Position numbers and translations under genes: made by a program. From positions 496,001 through 560,000 of the forward strand of contig JAHYIO010000042.1 of the NCBI GenBank assembly GCA_020543525.1: a stretch of 64,000 nt of DNA, written 5' to 3'. Below the pieces are notes generated by a model. It was not told the origin of the DNA. It saw only the letters and a list, made by a program, of their open reading frames with translations, and made no database searches. Below, in pieces: positions 36,112 to 47,927 of this stretch. This DNA is from Coriolopsis trogii. Taxonomy: Eukaryota; Basidiomycota; Agaricomycetes; Polyporales; Polyporaceae. Numbering within the stretch: position 1 is the stretch's first letter; every line of letters begins with the position of its first letter.

Positions 36112-36725
36112 AGTTCTTCAGCAGAGGTTAAAGCGAGGAGTCAAGACAGTAGCCTAGGGAATGGGGGATTAGCTGCAACACGTTTGCTGACGACAGTAAC
36201 AATTAGACGAGCTCATAGGCACGATCTGCGCGGAGATGTTACCTAGCTGGTTCGAGTCAGGTCCGCTCGAGTCATGATTACGCTGATAAAAGGAGAAGCT
36301 TTTAGTAACTACCTAGGCCCTCACCGGCCCAACTGCGGCATTCGCAATCCTCAAGCCTTCTGGGCTTTGTATGTATATCCCCGGGGCGGCCTATCGACCC
36401 CTGTTCCCCTATCCGACCTGATCGTAGACCATCTGAGCACTGATTCGCATGATACTATGGTCGAACCGCGTGAATGAGCAATGCATACTCGAGCGTCGTG
36501 CTTCGTCGACTCTTCCGAAAAGGCATATACCTTGGCGTACCTTGGTATCAAAAGAACGCTCCGAAGTGGAAGTCGTGGGTTACCGTGGACGCGATCGCGA
36601 GGGAGTCTGCATAGGACACGAAAGTACAGACACGAGGTCCAGGAGAAAATACGACAGGTATAAGAATACAGGCTCATCGAGATAGACATTCATGATCATG
36701 GCTGCACGAACACGAAGTTTGTGCA
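36112..36725. other. Intergenic
   Basis: Between the 5' end of the FAD oxidase gene and the 3' end of SAP-like gene L. No gene or repeat seen. Confidence 0.5.
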
Positions 36726-38740
36726 TTACTCCGTGTCGTCATCGATCGGCTGGGTGAGTATGCTCAGGACACTGATCATGTCCTGTTCCTCCTCTTCTTC
36801 GGCGATCTTGCCCATTGTGCGCTGTTCAGCTGCGATTTTCTTCGTTGCAGATCGGGTGACGCGACTCGGACGTGCGGAGGGTGCGGGAGTGGCGGGCGCC
36901 CCTTGGCGCATTCGCTTTGCAACACGACGAGGAGGCTCGTTCTCGTCTGGCCGCTGCCGCTTCGACCCTGGAGGCGGAGTGACATGCACAGGCTCAGTGT
37001 CTCCGCTACCGGGAACGTCATCGTTCACCCTTTCGCTGGGAGTATCAATTTCAGTATAGTATGGCAGGCTTTGTGCGCGATGTGAACTCACCCTGCATCC
37101 TCTGCTGGCTTCTCCGCGTCTGGCGGAAGTGCATCTTGCGTTTGAAAGAACTTGATCATGACTGGTGCAGGAGAGCTGAGTGGCAACGCGTGAGTAACGA
37201 ACAAAGTCAACGGGAAATGACACGTACTTCGGCACGCTATCGTCATCGGTATCGTACTCAACCAGATTGCCATCTTCGTCCATGTAGGTAGGACATGCCT
37301 TATCCCAGATCACATCTTCTCGCCACTTGGGCGAAAGCGTGGGGTGGACGTGATCCATGTAGGCCTTCATCCTGTCGAAGTGTGCGCGCTCTTGCTGAAC
37401 GAGAAAGCCCATCGCCTTGATATCGTTCTGCATCCGCTCGTCTTCTTCCTTGACCGCCAGGAGTTCCACTCGAGTCTCTTGTTGGAACCTGGCGATATCT
37501 GCCATTCGCCGAACGGTGTCGTACAACTGCTCGTCTGAGGCAGGGGCGTGTGGCTCAGCTGGTGGCGGCGCAACTTCATCGGCTGCGTTCTCTAGGAGGG
37601 CAATGCTTGAGGGTGATGGTGCAGGGGAAAGTTGTGGAGAGCTATTCGATTGCGCGTGTTGGCATGCCAGCCTGCTAGGATTCGGGTCCGGATCCGGATC
37701 TGATGACGACGAGCCATAACGTGATCGTCCGGAGCTCGCACATACCGCGGCCGAGGATGGTGGATCGTTGTCGATGCCTGCGTAATAAACACGGCGAAGC
37801 GCTCCCTGGTGTCGTGAGCTGGCGGATATGGAAGGTGCATACGGCGTCACAGGCGGCTGTACTGGGGGATAGGAATAGCTGAATTGCTCTTCATATGTTT
37901 GTCTGAATCCTACAGGTACAGAGAGTGGTGCCGATGCGCTCTCATGTTGTGTCCCTAAAGGTAGATTAGCCGAGATGCAGTGAAAAAGACGATGCACCTA
38001 ACCATGTTGAGAATGAAGGACATGTGGGCCATCAGGGCTCTCCTCGCTCACGGATCTTCGCTGACTAGTGGAGGCCGTTGGAATGCTCGAGTGCTTATCG
38101 AGAGCCGGTAACAACGAAATATGGCTGCCCGATGGCCTACGTCATCTCAGCAGAGGCTCAGAAACGGAGAACTAATATGTAACCCACAAGCCGAATATCC
38201 CGAGAGACATCGCATGTCGAGAGGGTTGTGATGGTCCCGCTTCGGGTCGTAAATTGTCGAGAGAGCTCGTTATTTCAAGGTTGTCGCCTGGTCCAGATCG
38301 GCCTGTGAGGAAGGTTAGCATCTAGGCTAACTCAGAACGGAGACAACGAGGGAAGTTCGAACCTTGAGCAACGTGCGACGTCGCATCGACATACTCTGTG
38401 GTTTTGCGCGAGGGCGATGCTCGAGGCTCACTTAATCGCGCATTGCTCGATGTTGCATCTGTGTTTGGAGGAGCCTCCGAGGCGAGAGAATCACCGATAA
38501 GACTGCCGGAAGTTATCAGTTCATGAGAGCTTTGAGCAAGGAGAATATGTCTCACGGAACCCCAGAAGGAAACTTGGTGATCAGTAGCTGAATTATAGCG
38601 TCAGACTTCAGATTGGCTTTAATGCCGTGGTGCTGTTCGCGTTGTCAGCGTCAGTGGTTAGGAGATGTAGTGCGTGTACGCACAATTGCAACGCTTTGCA
38701 ATTGTTTACGTTTCAGTATCCGCAATGCAGTCGAGTCCAT
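36726..38740 (-). CDS. SAP-like coiled-coil protein L (paralogue of F)
   Basis: Eight exons with consistent phases: 38684-38740, 38556-38632, 38363-38502, 38188-38302, 38003-38136, 37228-37954, 37092-37175 and 36726-37035, giving 547 residues. The N-terminus MDSTALRILKRKQLQSVAI followed by HHGIKANLKSDAIIQLLI is a SAP-like motif, better preserved than in F. Exon 1 is 57 nt in both F and L, and exon 2 ends in the same phase, so the two are paralogues. The middle is Ser/Pro-rich. Around residues 240-320 (QLYDTVRRMADIARFQQE to QERAHFDRMKAYMDH) a coiled coil is likely. The tail has basic clusters (KRQRPDENEPPRRVAKRM, RVTRSATKK) and an acidic EEEEEQD end. A nuclear DNA- or chromatin-associated role is inferred. 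It lies directly beside FunK1 copy C. Confidence 0.65.
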
Positions 38741-39739
38741 GACAGCAATTGAGTGTAATACTGTTAGTGGGATGGTAGATCTCGACTGCAGTGCAGGTGG
38801 TCGAGGTGGTCGAAGTTGAAGAGGGATTTCAAAGTCCGAAAGCGCTCGTGGCCCATTCGCGTCACCTCGCCTCTCCCTTTCTGGGACAATAAGCGACAAT
38901 GACCCCATAGTCGCGCGCGATTCTTTCCTCGTCCGACAAAAAGTACAATACACGGCTCAGGAATATCGTCAACCTGTTTTGCTGCTACGAACCGTAAGCT
39001 GGCATAGCAGACTCACTGATGTTGAGTCGTGTCGCAAGCCTGAGGGTGCAACTGACATGGGACCTTTCGAGTTGCGTGTATACCTGGCGTAGCAATGAAC
39101 ATACGATTACGCTGCCGATCATGCAGTTGCCGTGGCGCAGCTTCCTGCGATTGATACATCCCGTTTCACATTTATGGCTGAGGGTATGACCCGACCAATC
39201 AACAGATGCCACCGGGAACGTTGTTACTTACACTTCCTACCGTGATGAGCAACGAGAGCTTCTCTGGGTGGAGAGACGACGTCAGCGCACGTAAATTGTG
39301 TGTTACATCTATCCCGGTCAATCAACATTCGTCCCAAATGGAGGAGTGAACTATGTAGCGTTGAACTAGAGCGAGAATTACTTCACTTCGAATTGTGAAG
39401 ATCATCATACGGCAGTCCTCGCGGTCGTTATGAGTCGACGTCAAGCCATGCTGGACCTGTTCTTCATCTCGAAGCGTTGAGAGATGATCGTCCAGGATGT
39501 GTCAAAGCTACAGCCGATAGGTTGATCAACATAAAGGACGAGGGACCGTACTCGCAGTCATGCAGCGAAGGCAACAAGCAAATTTATGAGTTGACGAAGT
39601 TCATCACCAAGAACATTATCAGCGATCCAAGTCAATGAGAATACAAGCTTCCAAGACAGGTCGCACTCAGTCAACGCCCTTGCCCCAATCCCCAGTGGAC
39701 GAGTCATAACATATTGTGACCAACACCACGTGTTAAAAT
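38741..39739. other. Intergenic upstream of gene L
   Basis: Promoter region of L. Open frames on the minus strand at 38985-39212 are not supported as exons. Nothing else recognised. Confidence 0.4.
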
Positions 39740-39833
39740 GGCAAGATGGCCGAGCGGTCCAAGGCGTGGGACTCGAGCGTCAGCTTCCCTGTCTTTGTGG
39801 GCTCAGGCGTGGGTTCTAATCCTCTTTTTGTCA
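39740..39833 (+). tRNA. Class II tRNA, probably tRNA-Ser(CGA), with short intron
   Basis: GGCAAGATGGCCGAGCGGTCCAAGGC gives the acceptor 5' strand, T8-G9, D-stem and the A/B-box start of Ser/Leu tRNAs. The anticodon stem is 39767-39771 with 39786-39790, and the loop reads CT-CGA-G, placing the anticodon at 39774-39776. About seven extra bases in the loop imply a short intron, as in yeast tRNA-Ser(CGA). A long variable arm follows (GTGGGCTCAGG), then GGTTCTAATCC. The acceptor pairs with TTTTGTC. Weak points: the T-stem has a mismatch and the discriminator is A, more typical of Leu. The gene may be slightly decayed. Confidence 0.55.
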
Positions 39834-41129
39834 TTATTATGCCTCTCGTATTGCGCATGAGACTCATGAAAAGAGGACGTGCCAACTATTATTGGCATTA
39901 GATCAGCCTTAGCAAGGTGCAATTAACAAGCTATCATGATGTTGTAAATGCATGAGCCTTGACCTTGGTCTCTTCCAGGGGAGAACCCGGCCACCCCTCG
40001 TCTACCACTGGGGAGCGATATGAGAACTCAAATCTTAGACTCAAATCGTCATCTTTTCCCTGTCTAGTGCCACTCGCCTTCTGAGTTTCCATACTGGAGT
40101 GCCTGGACTAAGTACTTGGCATAGGGCACTCAAATTGCTACAGTTTGTTGCATCTACTATTAGTGGTTCATTCACGACGAGCTCGGCGCGATAACCTACG
40201 GTTATGAGCGCTCCGACTCAAAAGCGATAATCCGTCATACTCCAAGTTGGCCAGAGCTTTTCACAAGTTCGATAATCGAGTCTAAAATGTTGTACGGCTT
40301 AAGGTCATAACAGAAAAAACCATAGAATATGCTATAAAGACACTGTTTCCACATACAGTGAGCTGCTCAGCAGCGTCAGCAACAGGTCAAGAGGGGATAT
40401 TTGACCATATTAGCGCTCACGGGTATCAAGTCACCGTCGCGCGTTACGAAGAGCGCATGCTGAACGGTGTGTCTTTTATTGTTCTATGGAGATAATAGGG
40501 AGAGAAACTTAACTATGAGACTTGCATAGTATGTCGTGAGATGGTGTCGGGGTACCTGTATGATGTAGAACTTGCACGTCTGTTCAAACTACGCAACCTT
40601 CAAGTTCCCCAACTCAACAAAACCAGCTCCTGTATCACATTCTTTGATATTGACACAACATTTATGTGAGGAAAAAAGGTCAAGATACTTGGGTAGAAGG
40701 GTGGAAACATTGTGGGCCAGCTGAGCCTTCCGCCAAGTGCCGGGGTAACATAACATTGACTGAAAACTCCCTACTACTATCGATGTTATATGTTGTGGGA
40801 GATGCTGTCCAAAAATCAGTGACTGCTAGCTACTAAGTATCAGTACGGTGCTGCTCAGACATGTGTGGCATACAAGCATTGCTCTCATGAAGTAAGAGTG
40901 TCGGGCCAAGAATGCCGGGCGGCTCGCCACATCGGAGTTCGAACGGCCCATGTGGAAGATTAACGCCGAGCGCTACCACTGGCACGTTCTTGAATCCGGT
41001 TGCTGAGCCACAATCCTCACTGCGGTGTCTAACCACTATAGTTTCTCTTGCATCTGCGCTGAATCTTGAACACTCGTTCCCAGCGTGCCAATCTATCCCA
41101 TAAAACCGGTGCTCAGGGTACGTTCATGT
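39834..41129. other. Intergenic, AT-richer, no gene seen
   Basis: No coding region with splice support, no recognisable transposon domain and no array. The stretch around 39850-40830 is more AT-rich than its surroundings. It ends where similarity to FunK1 first exons begins. Confidence 0.4.
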
Positions 41130-43879
41130 TCTGACTCACCTTCTAGATGTCACCGCTCCAAGGCCATCCCCGACCGCAAACCGAAACGTGCTTGAAACTT
41201 CCTCGAACTCTGTCGCAAAATGCACCAAAAAATCGCCATCCTTGAATACGAGCCCTTCATGGACGCTTTCATCCCGACGATTCAGAGGGAAACGCAAGCT
41301 ACACCGACGGATTCATTCGAACTCAAGCCGTCCACAAACGAGAAACAGATTCACTCTGTTATCGTACGTGTTGCGCTCGTATTTGCCCTTGAACCTGACA
41401 CTAAAACACGGTATTCAGCCTGAAGTATTGAACAAGGGCGCATGTCCTGGTTACACGTTCATTGCAACTCCCCATCAAGGCAACAGGTCTGCAGTCTCTC
41501 TCCTCGCCCCCGACCTAGGCATGTATCCGAACGACTCTGTCCCTGACCTTCGGGAAAAGGAGGACGCGAATGGCACGACAAGGACTGTCGGTAATCCCGA
41601 CTGGTCCGCAGTGGAGATCGTCATCGAGTGTAAGAGTCATACCTCTTACGATCCCTTCTCCAACAAACGCAACTCGAACGGCGAGCCAGACCCTGAACAC
41701 GGCAAGGACAGTCTTGGTCAGTTGCTCTCATACGCCGAGCTCGTCTTCAGGCACCAACATCGTACCCATCAATTCATGGTCGTCTTCTTCGGCACATGCA
41801 CGCGCATCGTTCGAGTCGACCGTTCGGGAATCTACGCTACGAAGCGCATCCAGTATCTGGAAGATCAGACCAAGCTCCAAGACTTCTTCATGCGCTACTC
41901 GCGGATGACCCCTGAAGACCGTGGCCACGATACGACCGTCACGCGCATCGGCCCTACTACGAAGCTCGCTGCTGCGGTCAAGCTGAAGCTCGAGCAGTCG
42001 TCGAAAGGGTCTCATGCCACTCAGTATCTTCGCGATAGTCTGGAAGGGAAACCGTTGTGGAAGGTGAAGGTTGCCGACGAGCTCACTGGAACGACTCGCT
42101 ACTTTATGGTTGGGGAGCCCCATTTTGCAGCCCCGGGGATGAGAGGACGCGGTACACGTGGTTATGTCGCTATCGCAGTCATGGAAGACGGACACACCCT
42201 TGGCGATGAGGGCTATCTAAAGGAAGCTTGGCGTGTGGTGCATCAAGATATCCTGAAGGAAGGAAACACGTTGAAGGCTTTGAACGATGCGAACGTCCGC
42301 TACGTCCCGACTCTTCTCTGTCACGGCGATGTCGTCGGTCAGAAGACGATTGCACCTGAGAAGTGGAACCCCCTGGTCGGGAACTGCACGTCGAGCCTCA
42401 AAACGCATCAGCACTACCGCATGGTTGTCAAGGAAGTGGGAAAGTCGCTGTCGCAGTTTACGGATAGCCACGAGCTCGTGCTAGCCATATATCACATTAT
42501 AATCGGTGCGTTTCGGCTGCTTCCCGACCCGTTCATCTAGCTCATACGTAGTCATCAGCGCACGAGGAAGCATTCAACGCAGGATACATACACCGTGACA
42601 TAAGCTCGGGAAATATCCTCCTCTGCCAGGATGAGCACGGTGATTGGTGCGGCATGCTCACGGACTGGGAACTGTCCAAGGCCATCAACAGCGATCTGAA
42701 CCCGCGCCAGACTGAGCGGACGGTAAGTCTCGCATAGCGATGTATCTCTTCTTCACGACAACTCATAGATGCTTGCTAGGGTACTTGGGCCTTTCTATCC
42801 GCACACATCCTGAACAATCCGAGCAAAGTTGTGGTGATCCCCGACGAACTCGAATCTATCATGCATGTGCTAATCTACTACGCCGTCCAGTTTCTTCAAC
42901 ACAACCTCGGTAGAGAGCACGTTGGTCATTTTCTGAACGACTACTTCCATGGACACACAACCTCGGTAGAGAGCACGTCGGTCATTTTCTGAACGACTAC
43001 TTCCATGGACACACCGAACATAAAGAAGGCGACCGCTGCGGACGCGCCAAGCAGGAAGCCATGCTCACCGGACAGATTGATATCTCGCTATACAACGGCG
43101 ACACGAATCCGGACCTCAAGAAGTTGTGCTTCATTTGGCCTTCCGCTCCCATTGAGAATGAGGGCTTCGACGCTCCTCTGCCTCAGGCTGACGCCGCTTC
43201 CGACTATGGACATCCCCTCAATAACCTCGTCGACCACATCTTCTCTTGGCTGAAAGCGCACTACGCTGCTGATCGCATCACTCAACCGCCCACCGCTCGC
43301 CCACGACGCGTCAGGCAGACGAAGAAATTCGTGCTGAACACGGCTCTCAAGACAAGTGGTACGAGTACGAATGTCAGTGACGCGCTGCCGGTAGCAGGGC
43401 CTGTCGGGGAGCACATGGATGAAGATCTGCGGCGGTCTTTGGCCGAGAAGCTGACCAGCCATACAGCGATCAAAGCCACCTTTGAGCGGCTCTTCTTGTA
43501 CCTCCCCGAGGGCCCTGGAAACGACAAGACGGATGACAAAAAACCACAGGACGTTAGCGGCCCTGACCCCGACCCGCAGACCAGCAATGGAGGGAGCTCA
43601 CAGCATGACGTATCTGGCTCGCGTGCGGGAGCGAGCACGCTTGATGGGAGCGAAGACGATGCCAGTGACAGCGAGGACTCGGATGAGAACGAGGACAAGG
43701 ACAGCCTGAGCGACACAGCGGTTACCGATGACGAGGGCAACGCAGCATCCTCCATCTTTGCAGTGACATCCACACGTGCTGGCTCGCCATTTCTGTCTTT
43801 GTGGGGTAGCAGCAAGCGGAAACGCGCAGGCGATCATCCTGAGCCTACGACACCCACCACGAAGCGGAGCAAGTATTGA
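41130..43879 (+). pseudogene. FunK1-type kinase copy C, 5'-truncated and frameshifted
   Basis: Similarity to kinases B and D starts abruptly at about 41130 (TCTGACTCACCTTCTAGATGTC), inside what is exon 1 elsewhere. The upstream module and original start codon are missing. Remaining exons: 41220-41363 (from an internal ATG), 41419-42505, 42559-42722 and 42780-43879. Exons 2-3 are intact and keep PDLGMYP, VEIVIECKS, GQLLSYAEL, HRDISSGNILL and TDWELSK. In exon 4 a 56-bp tandem duplication (42905-43016) shifts the frame, so translation stops at 42990 right after repeat entry. The downstream frame (GDRCGRAKQEAML onward) remains open to the basic tail TTKRSKY. Without the duplication the exon would read through. 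It has no counterpart in the left arm. Confidence 0.8.
42905..43016 (+). repeat. 56-bp direct tandem duplication inside kinase C
   Basis: Units 42905-42960 and 42961-43016 begin CCTCGGTAGAGAGCACGT and match over about 53 of 56 bases, with one internal T/C change. The period is not a multiple of three and breaks the reading frame of exon 4. Flanking CACA(A) microhomology is present at both ends. Confidence 0.9.
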
Positions 43880-45025
43880 GTCTTGTCATGAGGGGCTACT
43901 GTGCTTGCTCGCCGACTTGGATAGTCTCAAGCTGGAGGCACGCAGCAGTATTGCTATGGTCTATTCAGCTGATATGTTCGCCCCCGGCTCAGTCGTGCTT
44001 CATTTGTGTCATCCTTTCAGGCTCCGGTGTCACGTAGTAGCGTAGTAAGTAATTTTGACCAGCTCTCTGTATTGACTGCGATGTACTTGTACAATTTCAA
44101 TCGGATTCCTCCATCCTACATGCGGTGACTTCGTGCAAAGTATGAATGTGACAATAGTGCTCACCGGTGCATGCTCAATGGCGACCCGGGGGCCGGGAGT
44201 ATGAGTCGGCGTCTAAGTAGTAGATACATAGCAGTACCTTGACGGCCCCCCTCGCAACTCTCTCATCAGCCCGAACATCCCTTTACTCACTCTTGCAACG
44301 CTCTTATAAATTACCATCTTGGTGTGTACGCCTCGAGTGCTAACGACGCGCCTTATCGAACAGACGACACGTTTGGAATGCTCTGAAGCTACACGAACAC
44401 ACGCAACCTTTGCCGTGCGACAAGACCGCTTGCGACGTCTTACCTGGAGGATCGGATGACATCGGCCTGCAGAGGGAGATGAGACTGCCGTGAGGCACTC
44501 GGTGACGAGGTACATACTCAAACAAACTCTGGGAATGATGATGATCTTGGGTATAACACCACCGCGGGCATTTTTGCACGTCCACCCTGTATCGCTTGCT
44601 GTACAGAAGATTCACAGCTCAGCATGTCACAATCCCTGCTGTCTCCCTTCACCCTCCATCCTGATGGCCTAATTGCAGCCAATCTGGATACGCAAGTGTA
44701 CGACACTCGTTTTCTCTTTCTCTCAGCTTTTTGTGGTTGGTGCACCCGTACGAGTTACCGCCATTCCGACATTTCCAAGACCAGAATGATAGGAGGGCAG
44801 AGCAGTGGAGTATCTGCGATACTGGACTTCCGGCGGGGCTTGCGCAGAGGACGAAGAGGACACACTACCCCGACATCGGCCTCATGCCGATGCTCGTTGT
44901 GAGATACCGCAGACCGGTATGTGGGCACACGTACACTATGTCTAAATGTCCACAATGTCGCTAGACTATCAAAGCAGACGAATCTACTATTAGTGAGCAT
45001 ATACCCCTTCCGGTGACGGGAGTTC
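43880..45025. other. Intergenic between kinase C and right arm
   Basis: No supported gene. Marks the end of the spacer; similarity to the left arm begins at about 45025. Confidence 0.45.
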
Positions 45026-45241
45026 TAGTGGCATGCTTATTTTCATCTCTCTTTCTTTCATTTTCGACTCTGTTGGTTCACAGTGACTGGGTGCGTGGTA
45101 CAATGCACGTACACGGTCTGACGCGTCGGCGTAATTTTCATCGTGCTCACGCTTGTGAGGGTATGCCCATCAAGCGTTTGGTCTTCCCCTTCTTCCGTCT
45201 CCCCCGTCTCCGCTCCAACACACAACTTCGATCTCTTCTGC

Positions 45242-46703
45242 ATGACATCCCGATTTTTGCAATCCCCAACGACACCTCGGGTTCGCACTTCGCCAGGTTT
45301 CCAGAACGCACGATGGAGGCTGTGGAGTCTAGAGATGGATAGGGTGGCCATGAACCAGACGCTCTGTGGGCTGCTGAACAAGGTGACTCCAGAAAACATC
45401 GACCGCATCGCTGACCGATTCGCCACGCTCGCAGTGAGGATGGAGAGAACCGAGAATCCGGACCTACTCGAAAACTGCGCCAGGATGGTCGTATAGAGGT
45501 GTATGGCAGACGGTGGGCGGGCGAAGCTGTACGCGCGGATGATGCAGCGAGCGGCGGATGAATCCGAAGGGGAGAGCTTGCGCTGGTGGGGCATTGACCC
45601 ATACTACCTTCCAGACCCTGCCCCTTCGCTTCCTTCCAACGTACGGGTCGTCCTGCTTGAAGAGCTTGCGAAGGCGCTGCGCATCGGTCAGGAAGCACGC
45701 GCGCAGGCTCTCTCATCGTTCGCGGGTGAACTTGTCGTGCATGGTGTCCTGACCTGCAACGACGTCCAAGACACCGTTGAGAAGCTGTTCCAGGAGACTG
45801 CCAACGACTCCGATGAGCATTGCACGGTACTATCCCGGATGATACGACGGTTCGTGACTTCTACCGAGGCGTCCCACATTATCGATGCTCTGCGCCTTGT
45901 GGACCACATTGAAGAGCTCCTGGAAGAAGACTCCCTATCGTTGAAGATACGCTACACACTGATGGTCTGTCTTTCCTCTTTCTCGCGTTGCGTTGGGTCA
46001 CCAACTTACATATGAATGTGTATACAGAGCCTGCTGGACCAGTGTTTGTACCCCAAGCCCAAAGACGCGTTCGGCTGCGACATGCATAGAAGCGAGGCAT
46101 ACGGTTTCCACATCCATGATCACATCGACGAGATTCCTGTTATCGACGTCTCTTCGCCGCCTGCGACGCCCGCTGCTCCGCCCATGCACCAAGTGGAGGA
46201 AAGGGCATGCTGCGTTCGCTCCCTTCTTACTCAGAGAAGCCTCCCATCAGCCGAAGCGCGCTTCCTCTCACTCAGACACATTTACAAGCAACAAGTCGTG
46301 TCCACCCTTGTGTCTGCAGCGATCTCCTCCGGTGACGATTCGGACGTCACTCTGGTTGCGTCCTTTCTGTCGCTGCCCTCCGTCGCAAAGGAAGTGGGCG
46401 TCGGTGCCGCGTTCGAGGGCGAAGTTCGCATGCTCGAGGATACGGTCTTGGATATACCCTCGGCGTATCGCACGATAGCGACGTTCCTGCACGCCGCATG
46501 GCTCTCTCGCCCGGTGGTTGAAGCTCTCGCGTCTCGCATCGTTCTCAGCGACAACTCCCGCCCGCGATCGACTGCTGGAGGAGGTCTGTTCGCTCAGCGT
46601 AGGGCTAGAGGAGTCTCTGGGCCCGACCGATGATGATCTGGGGAGGGAAGTATCTGGTGGAGAAGATGGATCCATGTCCTCCGAATTCGCTTATTCGTAC
46701 TGA
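45242..46703 (+). pseudogene. MIF4G-MA3 gene E', disabled
   Basis: Mirror copy of E with the same two-exon structure (45242-45964 and 46028-46703). Codon 85 is TAG (45494-45496) where E has CGG for Arg, truncating the protein inside the MIF4G domain. A one-base gain near 46550-46565 shifts the frame in the C-terminal part, where E reads NDNPARDRLLEE. All other motifs are preserved: VRMERTENPDL, GELVVHGVLTCNDVQDTV and SSGDDSDVTLVASFLSLPS. Decay therefore looks recent. An internal ATG at 45503 could still start a protein lacking the first third of MIF4G. Confidence 0.8.
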
Positions 46704-47589
46704 TGTGGGTTGCTCGAGCTTGTTGGTCAGTTTGGTTGACACAGTATCAAACTGTGACCTACCACGGTCATGGCCATCAGATGCCCGACGTGGATTGGAG
46801 GTCGGATATTTCTCCTTAGCGAGACCTCAGGCCTCATCACGCACACTTAGGCACGCAGTCTGCGCACCATACGAAGGTGACTGGACACCGGGGACTGCCA
46901 TTGAAATGCATATCATTGCACCTCTTCCACGATGTTCACGATCGGAGCCTAAGACAATCGCCACATAACATGTTTCGACAACAGTCTGTCTCAAGCAGGA
47001 CCCGCATTTACCGTTGGGCTTGTAAATCACACAGTACCATCATATTGTACATACGTACGATGGCTTTGTTACATGTGGACGTCCGTTCTGCTATCGCTGC
47101 ACTTGATATCGCATATTACATCTCCGAGTATGCCGGTGTCATGGCCGCCTCAGGCTCGATCTATGGTACGCTACCGTTACTCCTGGAATGGATGTTAGGC
47201 ACTCAGCGTTGCGATCAGGAGTAGCTTTCTGACCAGGCTGAAATTTTCTCACAGTTCTCTGCTGTCATGAGACTGACGGCCCGTACAATTCTTGAACCTC
47301 AGTTTGACCAGACGGCGACCTACTTCGAGTTGTTGCCCCACTCCCCCGGGTTAATGCGCCACGTAGACGCGGCTCATCATGTGCATGAATATATGAAGCG
47401 TATACGAAAAGTAGTAGTGAGGCCAACGGCCATGCTGACTCGGTAGGAGGATGGTGGTAGCTGGCTAACCAAGCACAGCCACTTTCTTGGCGCCGGCTAA
47501 TGGACATTTCCCCCCACCGTTACTTTGTATACGTGGCCCTCAGGCTTACATGCCTCAAAGAGTCATGGATTCGTCTTTGGGGCATTTGC
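46704..47589. other. Intergenic between E' and kinase D
   Basis: 3' flank of E' followed by sequence without a left-arm partner. No supported gene. Confidence 0.4.
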
Positions 47590-47860
47590 TACCCGCGGAA
47601 AGGAGGGCCAAAGCGAAGCACAAAGGGTTGTTACGCGAACACGTGCCCTGTGCCAGCCTTGGACAAACGAACTAAGATCTGCGCGATCGAGCGCTTGTCT
47701 CTTTACCCCTTGGCCCACCACCACGCTCACCGGTCGCCGAGCCACAATCCCCCGCTTCCACATCCAGCCCACAATAGTATTACATTGTTCAGGCGTCTAT
47801 AATCTCTAACCAAATCCCCTCTCAACCCTTTATAAACGCGCTTGAGGTATGTTGAGTTTG
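47590..47860 (+). promoter_or_regulatory. Shared FunK1 upstream module (kinase D copy) with TATA box
   Basis: Ends about 70 bp before the D start codon. Contains CACATCCAGCCCACAAT (47759-47775), GGCGTCTATAATCTCTAACCAAAT and TTTATAAACGCG (about 47829-47840), a likely TATA box. The distal part shares GTTACGCGAACACGTG and GGCCCACCACCAC blocks with the other FunK1 upstream regions. Confidence 0.6.
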
Positions 47861-47927
47861 CATCCCATCCATCACGTCGTCCACTTCCTCCTGCCACTCT
47901 TCTCTCCTCATTACCTCCCTCTTCGCC

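Noticed and set aside
39834..41129. Possible transposon or LTR remnant in the AT-richer stretch
   Set aside because: No terminal repeats, target duplications or transposase/reverse-transcriptase motifs could be seen.
43061..43879. Separate 272-codon gene downstream of kinase C
   Set aside because: It is the C-terminal part of kinase C displaced by the 56-bp duplication, matching the tails of D and B.
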